Positions 17,337-26,003 are shown, counted from the first letter of the stretch. The stretch: DNA of 40,133 bases from Gammaproteobacteria bacterium (GCA_022820625.1 JAJEFE010000150.1:1-40133), one strand, 5' to 3'. Translations and numbers: made by a program. The notes: generated from the letters alone by a model not told the origin.

Positions 17337-17522
17337 ATGCAATCCGAATCCGCGCCCATGAAGCAGTACATGTGCCTGATCTGTGGCTTCATCTACGACG
17401 AAGCCGAGGGATTGCCCGATGAGGGCATCGCGCCCGGCACTCGCTGGGATGACATTCCGTTGTCCTGGCACTGTCCGGATTGCGGCGCCGGCAAGGAAGA
17501 CTTTGACATGGTGGAGATATAG
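17337..17522 (+). CDS. Rubredoxin
   Basis: Small cytoplasmic Fe(SCys)4 electron carrier of 61 residues. Iron ligands are Cys13 and Cys16 (CLICG) and Cys46 and Cys49 (CPDCG). The conserved core [16 protein letters not shown] and KEDF is complete. ATG at 17337 adds a seven-residue leader; ATG at 17358 (MKQYMCL) is equally possible and gives a standard rubredoxin length. It follows hspQ by 5 bases and is probably co-transcribed. The partner (alkane hydroxylase, rubredoxin reductase or other) is not in the window. Confidence 0.93.
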   Translation: MQSESAPMKQYMCLICGFIYDEAEGLPDEGIAPGTRWDDIPLSWHCPDCGAGKEDFDMVEI

Positions 17523-17524
17523 CG

Positions 17525-17561
17525 CCGGGAATGATTCGCGTGCGCGGCGACATTCCCCCGG
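17525..17561. terminator. Imperfect stem-loop between rubredoxin and the CpdA-like gene
   Basis: CCGGGAATG (17525-17533) can pair with CATTCCCCCGG (17551-17561) with a two-base bulge, in the 48-bp gap between two convergent genes. Position supports a shared terminator; there is no T-run. Confidence 0.3.
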
Positions 17562-17570
17562 AGTCGATGT

Positions 17571-18341
17571 TCACCATGTACTGATGCGCACTATCTCGGT
17601 GGTCAAGTCGCCGTCCGGCTGCAATGCCAGCCACCGCATGCCTGGGGGCAGGTTGTCCACACTGAACTCGTCGCTGTCGGGCCGGAACTGTGCGCATGTG
17701 GACGGCGTACTCATGAATCTCACTCCGTCCACGCGCCGGTCCGAGGCCTGATGTACATGACCCCAGAGCACCGCGCGAACCTGTGCATGCCGCCGCACGA
17801 GATCCAGAAACGCCTCGGCGTTGCGCAGTCCGGGAGCATCGAGCCACGCGCTGCCCATGGGAAGAGGAGGATGGTGCATGCAGATCAGGGTGTGCTCACC
17901 GGAATGCTTCTCAAGAGTCGCTTCCATTCGCGCGAGTTCGGCTGATCCCAGGACACCGGCAACCTCACCCTCACCGAATGTGCTCAACAGGATCACACGC
18001 CACGTACCGAGTTGCGTATCGCCACACACGTGGACGTGCGGCGCCGACAGGCATTCCTTGAGAACTGCGGGGTCGTCGTGGTTGCCGGGAACGCAGAAAG
18101 CAGGTAGTCCGAGGGACTGCAGTACCTTGCGGAAGCGCAGGTACCCGGCTCTGGTTTCGTCGTGGACGATGTCGCCGGTGACGACGATGGCGTCCGGCGG
18201 CCAGCGGGGATCGGTGCGGGCGCGGTCCAGCACGGCGTCGAGCGATGACTGGGTGTTGATGCCGCGATGCGTGGTGTCCACGGAGGCAAACAGGTGCGTG
18301 TCGGTGATCTGCAGCAGCACGGCTGTTCGGGTCGAGACCAC
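17571..18341 (-). CDS. CpdA-like 3',5'-cyclic-nucleotide phosphodiesterase / metallophosphoesterase
   Basis: Calcineurin-like dimetal phosphoesterase of 256 residues, similar in length and motif order to E. coli CpdA, which hydrolyses cAMP. Metal-site motifs are DTH (14-16), GD (Asp57), GNHD (86-89), His156 in MHHPPLP, and GHVH (194-197). It begins with GTG at 18341, 6 bases after the stop of the multicopper oxidase, with AGGA just upstream, so it seems to be the last gene of that minus-strand operon. Other class III phosphodiesterase activities cannot be excluded. Confidence 0.85.
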   Translation of the reverse strand: MVSTRTAVLLQITDTHLFASVDTTHRGINTQSSLDAVLDRARTDPRWPPDAIVVTGDIVHDETRAGYLRFRKVLQSLGLPAFCVPGNHDDPAVLKECLSAPHVHVCGDTQLGTWRVILLSTFGEGEVAGVLGSAELARMEATLEKHSGEHTLICMHHPPLPMGSAWLDAPGLRNAEAFLDLVRRHAQVRAVLWGHVHQASDRRVDGVRFMSTPSTCAQFRPDSDEFSVDNLPPGMRWLALQPDGDLTTEIVRISTW

Positions 18342-18347
18342 CGGATC

Positions 18348-19631
18348 CTATGACTCCGTCCTGTAAGCCATGGTTCCGGCCGGCGGTTCGTACCAGCCCG
18401 GATCGCTGTAGTCGCCGGGCGGCTGATCGGCGCGTACCTTGACCACGGTGAACATCCCGCCCATGCCGATGGGCCCGTAAGGTCCTTCGCCTGTCATCAT
18501 GGGCAGCGTATTCTCCGGCAGTTCCATCTGCATGGACGCCATTTCGGCCATGCCGCGATCCCCCATGACCATGTATTGCGGAATCAGGCGGCGCAACTTC
18601 TCCGCGGCCCCCTCGAAGTCGACGCCGATGGAGGTCATGACCTCGTGCCCCATGGCGTTCATGGTGTGGTGGGTCTTGTGGCAGTGGAAGGCCCAGTCGC
18701 CGGGCGCGTCCGCGATGAACTCGATGGCGCGCATCTGGCCGACGCCCACGTCGATGGTCGCCTCCGGCCAGCGCGCGGAGGGCGGAATCCAGCCGCCGTC
18801 CGTTCCCGTGACCTCGAAGGAGTGGCCGTGCAGGTGAATGGGGTGATTGGTCATGGTGAGGTTGCCGATCCGAACCCGGACCGTATCGCCCTGCCGGACC
18901 GCCAGAGGTGCGATGCCCGGGAAGACGCGGCTGTTCCATGTCCAGAGATTGAAGTCGGTGTGAGTATGGACCCTCGGCGTGTAGCTGCCGGGCTCGATAT
19001 CGTACGCGCTCATGAGAAACACGAAGTCTCGATCCACGGCGCGCTCGGCGGGGTCGCGCGGATGGACGACCATGTTGCCCATCAGGCCCATGGCGGTCTG
19101 CACCATGTCGTCGGCGTGAGGGTGGTACATGAAGGTGCCGGCGTGCTGCATATCGAACTCGTAAACCCAGGTTTCGCCCGGTTGAATGGGCGGTTGAGTG
19201 AGGCCCGTCACGCCGTCCATGCCGTGGGGCAGCCGCACGCCGTGCCAGTGAATCGACGTGTATTCGGGCAGCTTGTTGGTAACAAAAATCCGCACCCGGT
19301 CTCCCTCGACGCATTCGATGGTCGGGCCCGGGGACTGGCCGTTGTAACCCCAGAGATGCGCGGTCATTCCCGGGGCGATTTCGCGGACGACGGGCTGTGC
19401 GACAAGGTGGAATTCCTTGACGTCGCCGCTTGTCCGCCACGGCAGGGACCAGCCGTTGAGCGTAACTACCGGCTGAAACGGCCGTCCGAAGGCGGGTGAC
19501 GCCGGCGGCGCTGTGTCCGGCGACTCCGTCAGCGGCGCCTCGGGGATCTGTGCTGCGGCGTTGCGCGCCACCACGCCGGCGCTCACCAACGCCCCCGCGG
19601 CGCTGGTCAGGAAGCGCCGGCGGGAAACCAT
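18348..19631 (-). CDS. Multicopper oxidase (copper-resistance type)
   Basis: Periplasmic multicopper oxidase, probably oxidising Cu(I) or a metal-coupled substrate with O2. The 427-residue protein has a Tat signal SRRRFLT (3-9) and Ala-rich hydrophobic region. Type 2/3 copper ligands are HWHG (128-131) and HPH (170-172). HPIHLHGH is at 263-270, and HCHKTHHTMNAM at 316-327 holds the type 1 His and axial Met. All four ligand motifs are intact. A Met-rich C-terminal region (about 355-400) may bind extra copper. It lies 12 bases after a TolC-like lipoprotein gene and 6 bases before the CpdA-like gene, as part of a minus-strand operon. Confidence 0.93.
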   Translation of the reverse strand: MVSRRRFLTSAAGALVSAGVVARNAAAQIPEAPLTESPDTAPPASPAFGRPFQPVVTLNGWSLPWRTSGDVKEFHLVAQPVVREIAPGMTAHLWGYNGQSPGPTIECVEGDRVRIFVTNKLPEYTSIHWHGVRLPHGMDGVTGLTQPPIQPGETWVYEFDMQHAGTFMYHPHADDMVQTAMGLMGNMVVHPRDPAERAVDRDFVFLMSAYDIEPGSYTPRVHTHTDFNLWTWNSRVFPGIAPLAVRQGDTVRVRIGNLTMTNHPIHLHGHSFEVTGTDGGWIPPSARWPEATIDVGVGQMRAIEFIADAPGDWAFHCHKTHHTMNAMGHEVMTSIGVDFEGAAEKLRRLIPQYMVMGDRGMAEMASMQMELPENTLPMMTGEGPYGPIGMGGMFTVVKVRADQPPGDYSDPGWYEPPAGTMAYRTES

Positions 19632-19643
19632 TCGCAGCGCTCG

Positions 19644-20897
19644 TCAGTGAACATGATGGACAGTCCCTGGCCTGAATCCGCCCTGAATGGCCGGCTGGGC
19701 CGTTCCCGCCGCAATGCCGACACCCGCCATGGCCCGTTGCAGTTCCACCTCGGCAAGCCAGAAATTTCGCTGCGCGTCCAGCGCGGCGTTGACGGCGCTG
19801 ATTCTCCGGGCGGCATCCGCCACGAGATCGAATACGTCGATGAGCATGCCGTTGTAGAGTTTGAGGTGCTCCTCGGACGTGCGCTGCGCCAGGGGTACCA
19901 GGGCTTCCCGGGCGTGCTGCGCCAGGTCGTGGGAAGCGCGGTACGCGAGCCACGCCGTACGCACGTCGGCCCGTGCATTCACGCCGGCCTCTCCGGCGAG
20001 TCCTTCGATCCTTCCTGCGCGAACATCGAATCGCTGCGCGACGGCGCGGTCCTCGAGGCTCTCGGGGCCGATCGCATCCGGTGGCGGATCCGGCAGTCGC
20101 TCCGGCAGTCGTACGCGGTCGGCGTCGGCGCCCCAGAGTCCGAGCGTCTGAACCAGCCGTTCCCGTTCGACGGCGGCCGCGAGCTGCGCGGCCGTCAGGT
20201 TGGCGACCGCGTCGGCGTACAGCGTCTGTGCCTGCAGGAGTTCCAGTTCGGAGGCGTTGCCCACCCGACGCATGCCTTCCATGATGTCGCGTCCGGCCTC
20301 TGCCGCCGCGGTGACGTCTTCGAGATAGCGTTGCGACTGCCTCGCGGCCACGGCCTGCACCCAGGCTCGCCGTGCGGAAAACAGCAGCGCCACGATCTCA
20401 TCCGCTGCCTGCACGCGCGGCCCGCGTTCGTCGGTGGTGAATTCCCCGGCCAGCGCGGGAACGCTGACCCAGGTCATGGCATTGACCGAAAGCGGTCGCT
20501 CGATCCGGGTCTCCAGGGTGCTGGGCGGCTGACCGTTGTTGAAGGCCGGATTGAGGGTATGCGCCAACTGCAGCCGGTCGAAGCCCGGCATGTCCAGCGT
20601 CTCGAGCGCGCGCTCGACAGCGGGGTTCTGCAGAAGAGCGATCTCGGCCGCGGTTTCCGCGGTGAGCGGTTCGGATAGCAACTCGTCGATGCGCTGCGTC
20701 CTGCGTTCGAGCAGAGCCTCTTGCTCGGTCGTCAGCGGTGGTGGTTCGGCTGAGAGTGCCTGGGCTTCTGACGCGAAACCGCCGGCGTTGCCGCTCCCGG
20801 CGGGAGTCGTGGTGCATCCGCTCATCAGGACGGCGACGCCAATGGCGATTGCGGCACAAAGCCCACCGATGGCCGCGCGCAGCGCTGGCGGCATCAT
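19644..20897 (-). CDS. TolC-like outer-membrane lipoprotein, apparently missing its second barrel segment
   Basis: Outer-membrane efflux-type protein of 417 residues with a lipoprotein signal (LMSGC, lipid-modified Cys28). The first half follows the TolC-like proteins that accompany copper oxidases: a first barrel segment (about 114-150) then long helices with RRAWVQAVAARQ and LYADA. In those proteins, as I remember them, a second barrel segment of roughly 70-80 residues precedes the final helical repeat (VRTAWLAYR, LKLYNGMLIDVF). Here FDVRAGRIEGLAGEAGVNARADVR (290-313, discontinuous in the family) joins the two sides directly, suggesting an in-frame deletion near residue 300. Without those strands a normal barrel would not form. 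Its start overlaps the stop of the upstream small gene (ATGA). Confidence 0.78.
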   Translation of the reverse strand: MMPPALRAAIGGLCAAIAIGVAVLMSGCTTTPAGSGNAGGFASEAQALSAEPPPLTTEQEALLERRTQRIDELLSEPLTAETAAEIALLQNPAVERALETLDMPGFDRLQLAHTLNPAFNNGQPPSTLETRIERPLSVNAMTWVSVPALAGEFTTDERGPRVQAADEIVALLFSARRAWVQAVAARQSQRYLEDVTAAAEAGRDIMEGMRRVGNASELELLQAQTLYADAVANLTAAQLAAAVERERLVQTLGLWGADADRVRLPERLPDPPPDAIGPESLEDRAVAQRFDVRAGRIEGLAGEAGVNARADVRTAWLAYRASHDLAQHAREALVPLAQRTSEEHLKLYNGMLIDVFDLVADAARRISAVNAALDAQRNFWLAEVELQRAMAGVGIAAGTAQPAIQGGFRPGTVHHVH

Positions 20898-21241
20898 TCA
20901 GGTATCGGTGCCGGCGTTTGCGGCTCAACGCCGGAGTGACCGGAATGTTCTCCGGCGCCGACGGCATCGCGTTCGCCGGTTGCTGTTTCTGGTGCGGGAG
21001 TCTGTCCCGGCTCTGCACGCTGTCCGTCCACCTCGAATCGCGCGAGCCAGGATCCGGGCGTGACATCCGCTTCGACATACCCGGTAGCGGCACTCTCGAA
21101 CCTCAGAAGAGCGGCAGGCGTCGAGGGATCGGCCGCTTCGAATCCTTCCCAGTGTGTCCAGCCCACGATGGGCACGGACATCCCTCCACAGAGCAGGGCC
21201 GCGAGGGCGGCACTCCGCCTGATAACTGGATGCGGTCTCAT
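20894..21241 (-). CDS. Small exported protein of unknown function (copper-oxidase operon)
   Basis: A 115-residue protein with a clear signal peptide (charged N terminus with a hydrophobic core around residues 10-25). The mature part has the segment GWTHWEGFEAADPSTPAALL and then a Pro/Glu/Gly-rich, low-complexity tail containing HSGHSG, which could bind metal weakly. It overlaps the TolC-like gene by 4 bases, so the two are translationally coupled. I do not know a family name. Codon composition and coupling make it a real gene; function unknown. Confidence 0.68.
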   Translation of the reverse strand: MRPHPVIRRSAALAALLCGGMSVPIVGWTHWEGFEAADPSTPAALLRFESAATGYVEADVTPGSWLARFEVDGQRAEPGQTPAPETATGERDAVGAGEHSGHSGVEPQTPAPIPE

Positions 21242-21281
21242 TGCGGCGACGGCAGCCTCCCACTCATGGCCGGGTGCGGTG

Positions 21282-22733
21282 TCACTGGAAGTCGGCGATC
21301 TCCCGCGCCCCGCCGATCAGCTCGATGATGTGCAGCCCCGTATTGGCGCGATCGGCGGCATAGACGTAGCCGCGATCGTCCACATCGAGATTGTTCGTCT
21401 GGATGGCCCGCTTGCACCGCTCGGCCCCTTCGACGGTGATGCATCGTTGTGTCGTTCGTTCGTTGATCGCGGGAATGTAGTAGCCGATTTCCTGCGGCGA
21501 CCACGGGTCGCGAATGTCCACCGCCCGGATTCCGCCGTTGAAATAGGCCAGGAAGACGATCTTGCCGTAGTAGATGGACGTCATGTTCTCGTTGGAGGAG
21601 TGGGTGCCGAATCGCCCGCCGCGCTCGCAGAAGTTGCCGCTTTCCTCGGGCACCTGGAAATTGGCCACCGGCCAGGGCCTGGTTTCGTCGGTGATGTCCA
21701 CCATGTACATCATCTGCCGGTTCTCGAGGCATTCGTTGCGGAGCGATTCGCCGACCACCAGGAGCATGTCGCGGGTGCGGCCCTCGGAGTTGTCGGCAAA
21801 TTCCGGCACGTCCATGCCGAGAACGGGAAAGACGGTGTGCGCGCCGAGCCGCGGTCCCGTGTACATCGTCGTGATGACCGGGTACTCCAGGTTCTCGTCG
21901 GTGGGTTCAAAGGGGTCTTCCAGCGCGGGATTGCCGCGAATCAGGCGTTCCCGGTCGACGATCTGGACCACGCCGTTTAGAAACGTGCCGTAACCGAAGT
22001 AGATGCGGTTGCCCACGGCGATGGGGCCATGCAACTCGTACCGGCTCATCTCCTCGTGGTTCGGCGCCCCCGGCTGCTGTCCGGGCAGGCCGAAATTGCG
22101 GATGAATTGCGGCTCGGCGGGATCGGAGAGGTCGTAGACCTGGGTCATGCGCCGCGGCGCCCAGCCTTCCACACCGGATACCAGGTAGGCGATGCCGGTA
22201 TCGCACTCCCACCAGCTCTTGTGGGTGTCCACCAGCCCTTCCGGCTCCATCCAGGAAACCAGTTCCGGGTTCTCCGGTGCGGTGACGTTCCAGACCTGGT
22301 GGCCGCTGCGGCCCACGGCGCGCAGCAGGTAATAGTCGCCCTCCACCCCGCCGGGAAGATCGCTGCCGGCGCACATGCGCACCATTTGCGCCTCGCTTTC
22401 TCCTTCACCGCCCGGGATGTGGAAGAGGTATTCGGGATTCGCAGGATCCGTGACGTCCAGGATCGAGGTGCCGTTGCCTTCCTCTTCCCCGGTCAGCGGG
22501 TTCTCATGGCGGCCGGCATGGTGGCCGATGTAGGCTATCCACCGGTCGCCCTGCTGATGGACGATGGGCTGGTAGGCGCTACGGCCCTGCAGATCGTCGT
22601 AACCGACGAGCTGCATGTTGAGCGCTTCTTCGCCTTCGGTGGGATCCTGAGCGAATACGGCTGACGCGAGCGCGGCCGGCAACGTAGCGAGTGTGGCATA
22701 AAACCAATGTCTGGCAAGTGTCGAACGGTACAT
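21282..22733 (-). CDS. Exported LVIVD-repeat beta-propeller protein
   Basis: A 483-residue secreted or periplasmic protein. ATG at 22733 is chosen because it gives a proper signal peptide (residues 1-29, ending VFAQ); in-frame codons up to 22796 are rejected. Repeats such as TSILDVTDPANPEYL, HQVWNVTAPENPELV, TQVYDLSDPAEPQF and VDIRDPWSPQEIGYY are the LVIVD/propeller blades of surface proteins. Six or so Cys residues may form disulfides. It lies 40 bases before the small exported gene and may be the first gene of the copper-oxidase operon. Specific function is unknown. Confidence 0.85.
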   Translation of the reverse strand: MYRSTLARHWFYATLATLPAALASAVFAQDPTEGEEALNMQLVGYDDLQGRSAYQPIVHQQGDRWIAYIGHHAGRHENPLTGEEEGNGTSILDVTDPANPEYLFHIPGGEGESEAQMVRMCAGSDLPGGVEGDYYLLRAVGRSGHQVWNVTAPENPELVSWMEPEGLVDTHKSWWECDTGIAYLVSGVEGWAPRRMTQVYDLSDPAEPQFIRNFGLPGQQPGAPNHEEMSRYELHGPIAVGNRIYFGYGTFLNGVVQIVDRERLIRGNPALEDPFEPTDENLEYPVITTMYTGPRLGAHTVFPVLGMDVPEFADNSEGRTRDMLLVVGESLRNECLENRQMMYMVDITDETRPWPVANFQVPEESGNFCERGGRFGTHSSNENMTSIYYGKIVFLAYFNGGIRAVDIRDPWSPQEIGYYIPAINERTTQRCITVEGAERCKRAIQTNNLDVDDRGYVYAADRANTGLHIIELIGGAREIADFQ

Positions 22734-22876
22734 AATTCTGTTTTGGTATCGTTGATGGCGAGTCTTGAATGTCAATGAGAACATTCGCCGTGTCAAGCGC
22801 CCCGGTTCTCCTGGCAGAGAAAAGAGGCTTCACGTCGATCAAAACGCACAGTCTTTAACAAGGCAAAGGTATAGAG

Positions 22877-23323
22877 ATGTACAAACGATTTCTGGCAATC
22901 ATCGTGGTGCTGGTTTTTACCGGGCCTGCGTTCGCGCAATCCAACGACGTCGAATTCTTTCCCGCAAGCGGCCCTGGCGGAATGGTTCTGCCATTCTCCG
23001 ATGCAGTGAGGGTCGGGAACCTGCTGTTCCTGTCCGGGAAACTCGGTACGACGGCGGACGGTCTGGCTCCGGGCGGGATTGCCGGAGAGACTCGCCAGGC
23101 GCTGGAGAACATCAGGGTGAGCCTCGAACGGCATGGCTCATCGATGGACCAGGTCGTCAAATGCACGGTATTTCTTGCCGACATGGCCGAATGGGAGCAG
23201 ATGAACGAAGTCTACATGACATTTTTCGGCAACAATCTGCCTGCACGAAGCGCCCTGGGTGCGAGCGGACTCGCACTCGGCGCTCGCGTCGAGATCGAAT
23301 GTATCGGCGTCATTCCCGGATAG
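22877..23323 (+). CDS. Exported RidA (YjgF/YER057c/UK114) family protein
   Basis: RidA-family protein of 148 residues with a signal peptide (1-20, GPAFAQ), so it should be periplasmic, unlike the cytoplasmic imine deaminase RidA. The core has FLSGKLGT (51-58), ALENIRVSLE, the key Arg124 in NLPARSALG, and VEIECIGVI at the C terminus. The catalytic Arg is retained, so deaminase activity on reactive imines is possible. AAAGG lies upstream of the ATG. It is divergent from the LVIVD gene across a 143-bp gap with no recognised element, and convergent with the SulP gene. Confidence 0.88.
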   Translation: MYKRFLAIIVVLVFTGPAFAQSNDVEFFPASGPGGMVLPFSDAVRVGNLLFLSGKLGTTADGLAPGGIAGETRQALENIRVSLERHGSSMDQVVKCTVFLADMAEWEQMNEVYMTFFGNNLPARSALGASGLALGARVEIECIGVIPG

Positions 23324-23369
23324 CCCGAAAGTCGTGGCAATACGAATCAAGGAAAACATCGCCATGGCC

Positions 23370-23409
23370 CGTAGCATGGTTATGCACGCTGCCGTTACCT
23401 GACCCGGTC
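23370..23409. repeat. 40-bp dispersed repeat, copy 1
   Basis: Shares 32 of 40 bases with 31777-31816, counted by eye, including the identical 13-base end ACCTGACCCGGTC and the start CGTAGC. It lies 46 bases after the ridA stop and reaches the 3' end of the convergent SulP gene. The arms GTAGC and GCTGC can pair with one G-T. A small extragenic hairpin repeat or shared terminator is likely. Confidence 0.55.
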
Positions 23410-25180
23410 AGTCTTCAAGGAGGCCGGCCGCCACCCGCCGCGCGTCGTCCATGGTGTCCACGACCCGTTCTTCCGGTATCAGCCGCAGCACGTCGAGCGC
23501 GCGCAGGGAGTCGGCGGCGGGGCCCTTGAGGCCGGTCGCGACGATTTCGGTCTGCGTGTTCGCGGCCGTTTCGAGGAGTTGCTCGATGACCATGGCGGCG
23601 GAATGGCTGAGAAAGGTGGTGTGGGAAAAATCGAAGATGACCACTTCGTGATCCCGGATGTCGGCGCCGATGACCGCGACCAGCTTGCGGGAGGAGGCCA
23701 CCGTGAAGCGTCCCCGCAGCAACACCAGACCCACCCGCGCCGACATGGGGTCTGCCGTAGCCAGGCCTTCGTATCCCGAGAAGAATGTCCGGTCCAGCAC
23801 CGGCACGGAAATGACGCTGTCCAGTTCCAGGTGCTCCAATTGGCGTGCGCGGACGAAGCCGGCGGCAATCAGGCCGATGGAAATGGCCGTGATCAGGTCG
23901 ACGAATACGGTCATGCTCAGCGTCATCAGCATGACGACGATGTGTCCGCGCGGGATCAGGCGCGCGCGGGCGAGCAGGCGCCAATCGATCATGCTCCAGC
24001 CTATTCTCATCAGGGTGCCGGCGAGCGCGGCGAGGGGGATCGGCTCGACCAGCGGCGCCAGGCCGAGCAGCATCGCCAGAATGAGCAGGGACGGAAGTAT
24101 GCTCGACACCCGGCTGCGGCCGCCGGCGAGGACGTTGGTTACGGTGAACTGGGTGGCCCCGGCCGCGGGCATGCCGCCGATCAGGCCCGCGGCCATGTTG
24201 CCGATGCCCTGGCTCACCAGTTCGCGATCCGGATTGTGGCGCTCCCCGGTGAACGAATCCGCCACCAGTGAAGTGAGCAGCGTTCTCATCGAAGCGAACA
24301 GGGCGAGGATGATCGCCGGTTGCACGGCGCCCACCAGCATGTCTGCAGAAGGCGCCGGCAACTGCAGTTCTCCCAGGCCCGCGGGCATGGGGCCGATGAC
24401 CGGCGCGCCGCGCAGCCACAGCACGCCCAGCAGGGTGCCGGCAACCAGCCCCACGACGGGGGCGGGCACGAGCTGCGCCAGCCGGCGGGGCCAGAGCACG
24501 CCGATCGAGAGCGTGGTGGCGGCGATGGCAACGGCGCTGAGGTTGACGCCGCTCAACGCTTCGGGCACGGCGCGCAGCGCGCCCAGCGGCCCTCCCGGCG
24601 CGATGGGGCTTCCGAGAAACGGCAACATCTGAATCAGGATGACGATGATGCCGATGCCGGAATTGAATCCGGAAATGACCATGTACGGCGTGTAGGCCAC
24701 GTAGCGGCCGATTCGCGACAGGCCCAGCAGCACCTGCAGGAAACCGCCCATGACGACGATCATCAGGGCCTCGGTCAGGCTGGCCGCGTAATTGGCGACG
24801 ATCACCGCCGTTACCACCGCCAGGGCGGCCGAGGGACCGGTGATCTGCGCTCGCGTGCCGCCGAACAACCCGGCGAAGAACCCGGCCGCGACGGCGCCGT
24901 ACAGGCCGGCCGCCGGCCCGATGCCCGACAATACCCCGTAGGCGAGCGCCGCCGGGAGCAACACGGCGGTGGTGGTGATGCCGCCGAATATATCGTTGCG
25001 CAGGGTTGTGAGCCCGTAGTTCAAATGATCGTGGCCCTGTTCGGCGCCGGCATGCCGGCGGCTCTGGTGTTTTTCGGGAATCCGGCGCGGCCTCCAGGCA
25101 CTGCACGGAAGCCCCGTACCCGTAATTCTGCCATGATTCGCCCCCTCAGCCGACGCGCCGATGCCTGGGCTGCGATTCAA
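23408..25180 (-). CDS. SulP-family anion transporter with C-terminal STAS domain
   Basis: Inner-membrane anion transporter (SLC26/SulP; sulfate, bicarbonate or similar). The transmembrane domain begins with the typical LRNDIFGGITTTAVLLPAALAYG segment (split motif LRNDIFGG and LLPAALAYG), contains GTRAQITGPSAA, and has about 12-14 hydrophobic helices. The C-terminal STAS domain spans about the last 130 residues (VVIFDFSHTTFLSHSAA). The first 52 residues from ATG 25180 do not look like the family. An in-frame TTG at 25024, just before the conserved LRND segment, may be the true start. The substrate cannot be read from sequence; a sulfate role would fit the sulfotransferase but is not shown. Confidence 0.88.
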   Translation of the reverse strand: MNRSPGIGASAEGANHGRITGTGLPCSAWRPRRIPEKHQSRRHAGAEQGHDHLNYGLTTLRNDIFGGITTTAVLLPAALAYGVLSGIGPAAGLYGAVAAGFFAGLFGGTRAQITGPSAALAVVTAVIVANYAASLTEALMIVVMGGFLQVLLGLSRIGRYVAYTPYMVISGFNSGIGIIVILIQMLPFLGSPIAPGGPLGALRAVPEALSGVNLSAVAIAATTLSIGVLWPRRLAQLVPAPVVGLVAGTLLGVLWLRGAPVIGPMPAGLGELQLPAPSADMLVGAVQPAIILALFASMRTLLTSLVADSFTGERHNPDRELVSQGIGNMAAGLIGGMPAAGATQFTVTNVLAGGRSRVSSILPSLLILAMLLGLAPLVEPIPLAALAGTLMRIGWSMIDWRLLARARLIPRGHIVVMLMTLSMTVFVDLITAISIGLIAAGFVRARQLEHLELDSVISVPVLDRTFFSGYEGLATADPMSARVGLVLLRGRFTVASSRKLVAVIGADIRDHEVVIFDFSHTTFLSHSAAMVIEQLLETAANTQTEIVATGLKGPAADSLRALDVLRLIPEERVVDTMDDARRVAAGLLED

Positions 25181-25250
25181 TGCCGGCCCCGACCGGCGGT
25201 GGGGACACCGGCTGCGGTTGGGTTACACTCTCCCGCCTTGCTGGCGGCGA

Positions 25251-26003
25251 GTGTCTTTCGTGGCCTATCGGATCGATCTGAAAAACGAAGTCGCCCTGGT
25301 GACCGGCGGCAGTCGGAACATCGGTCTTGCGATCGCCGGCGCCCTGCTCGAAGCCGGGGCGCGCGTGTGCATCTGGGGCGGTTCCGATCGGGCCGCGCTC
25401 GAGGCCGCCATCAGCGCACTGGGCGGTGATGGCAGTACGGCGATGGGTGAAATCGTCAGGGTCGAGAACGAAGGCGAGGTTCTGGCGGCCTTCGACGGTA
25501 TCGAGTCGCAATGCGGGCCTGTAACCATCCTCGTCAACAACGCCGCCGAGCGGCCTTATGAACCTCTGAACACCCTGAGCCGCAAGGCCTGGACCGCCAC
25601 CGTGGACGTCATCATGACAGGCGCCTTCCTGACCTCTCGCGAATTCTTTCGACGACTGCCGGAAGGCCGCAACGGCGCGATCGTCAACATCGGCGGTCTC
25701 AGCGCGCACCGCCCGGCGAAGCACCGTGCGCACGTGGTTGCCGCCAAGGCGGGCCTTGTGGGGCTGACGCGCGCGCTGGCCGAGGAGGGGTTGGGCCGTG
25801 TCCGCGCGAACTGTGTGGTGCCGGGGGCGATCGAAACGGACCGCCGGGCCGGGCAGTCTGCCCCGAGTTTCGCCAGTGAATCAGGGTACGGCCTCGGTCA
25901 GCCCGCCAACGTGGCTCGCGCCGTCGTCTCGCTGGCGGATCCGGCCGAGCCGTTCGTGACCGGCCAGACGGTGCATGTCAACGGTGGTCGTTTCATGCCA
26001 TGA
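25251..26003 (+). CDS. SDR-family protein lacking the usual Ser and Tyr catalytic residues
   Basis: A 250-residue SDR with cofactor motif TGGSRNIG (18-25) and NNAAE (96-100). The catalytic Lys166 is present, but the position four before it is Val162 instead of Tyr, in a HVVAAKAG motif. The usual Ser strand reads NIGGLS (146-151), with Gly at the normal Ser position. Some SDR subgroups share the HVVAAK form, so it may be a specialised rather than a dead enzyme. The start is taken as GTG at 25251; GTG at 25260 is equally possible. The last bases overlap the ATG of tctC, so it heads the tricarboxylate transport operon. Confidence 0.85.
   Translation: MSFVAYRIDLKNEVALVTGGSRNIGLAIAGALLEAGARVCIWGGSDRAALEAAISALGGDGSTAMGEIVRVENEGEVLAAFDGIESQCGPVTILVNNAAERPYEPLNTLSRKAWTATVDVIMTGAFLTSREFFRRLPEGRNGAIVNIGGLSAHRPAKHRAHVVAAKAGLVGLTRALAEEGLGRVRANCVVPGAIETDRRAGQSAPSFASESGYGLGQPANVARAVVSLADPAEPFVTGQTVHVNGGRFMP

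Noticed and set aside
17971..19953. 660-codon minus-strand open frame over the multicopper oxidase and CpdA-like genes
   Set aside because: Arg/Gly/Pro-rich translation in another frame of two well-recognised genes; a product of high GC content.
25024..25134. Small minus-strand frame starting ATG at 25134 and ending just before the SulP core
   Set aside because: 37 codons, Arg/Pro-rich, no signal or motif; more likely part of the leader region of the SulP gene.
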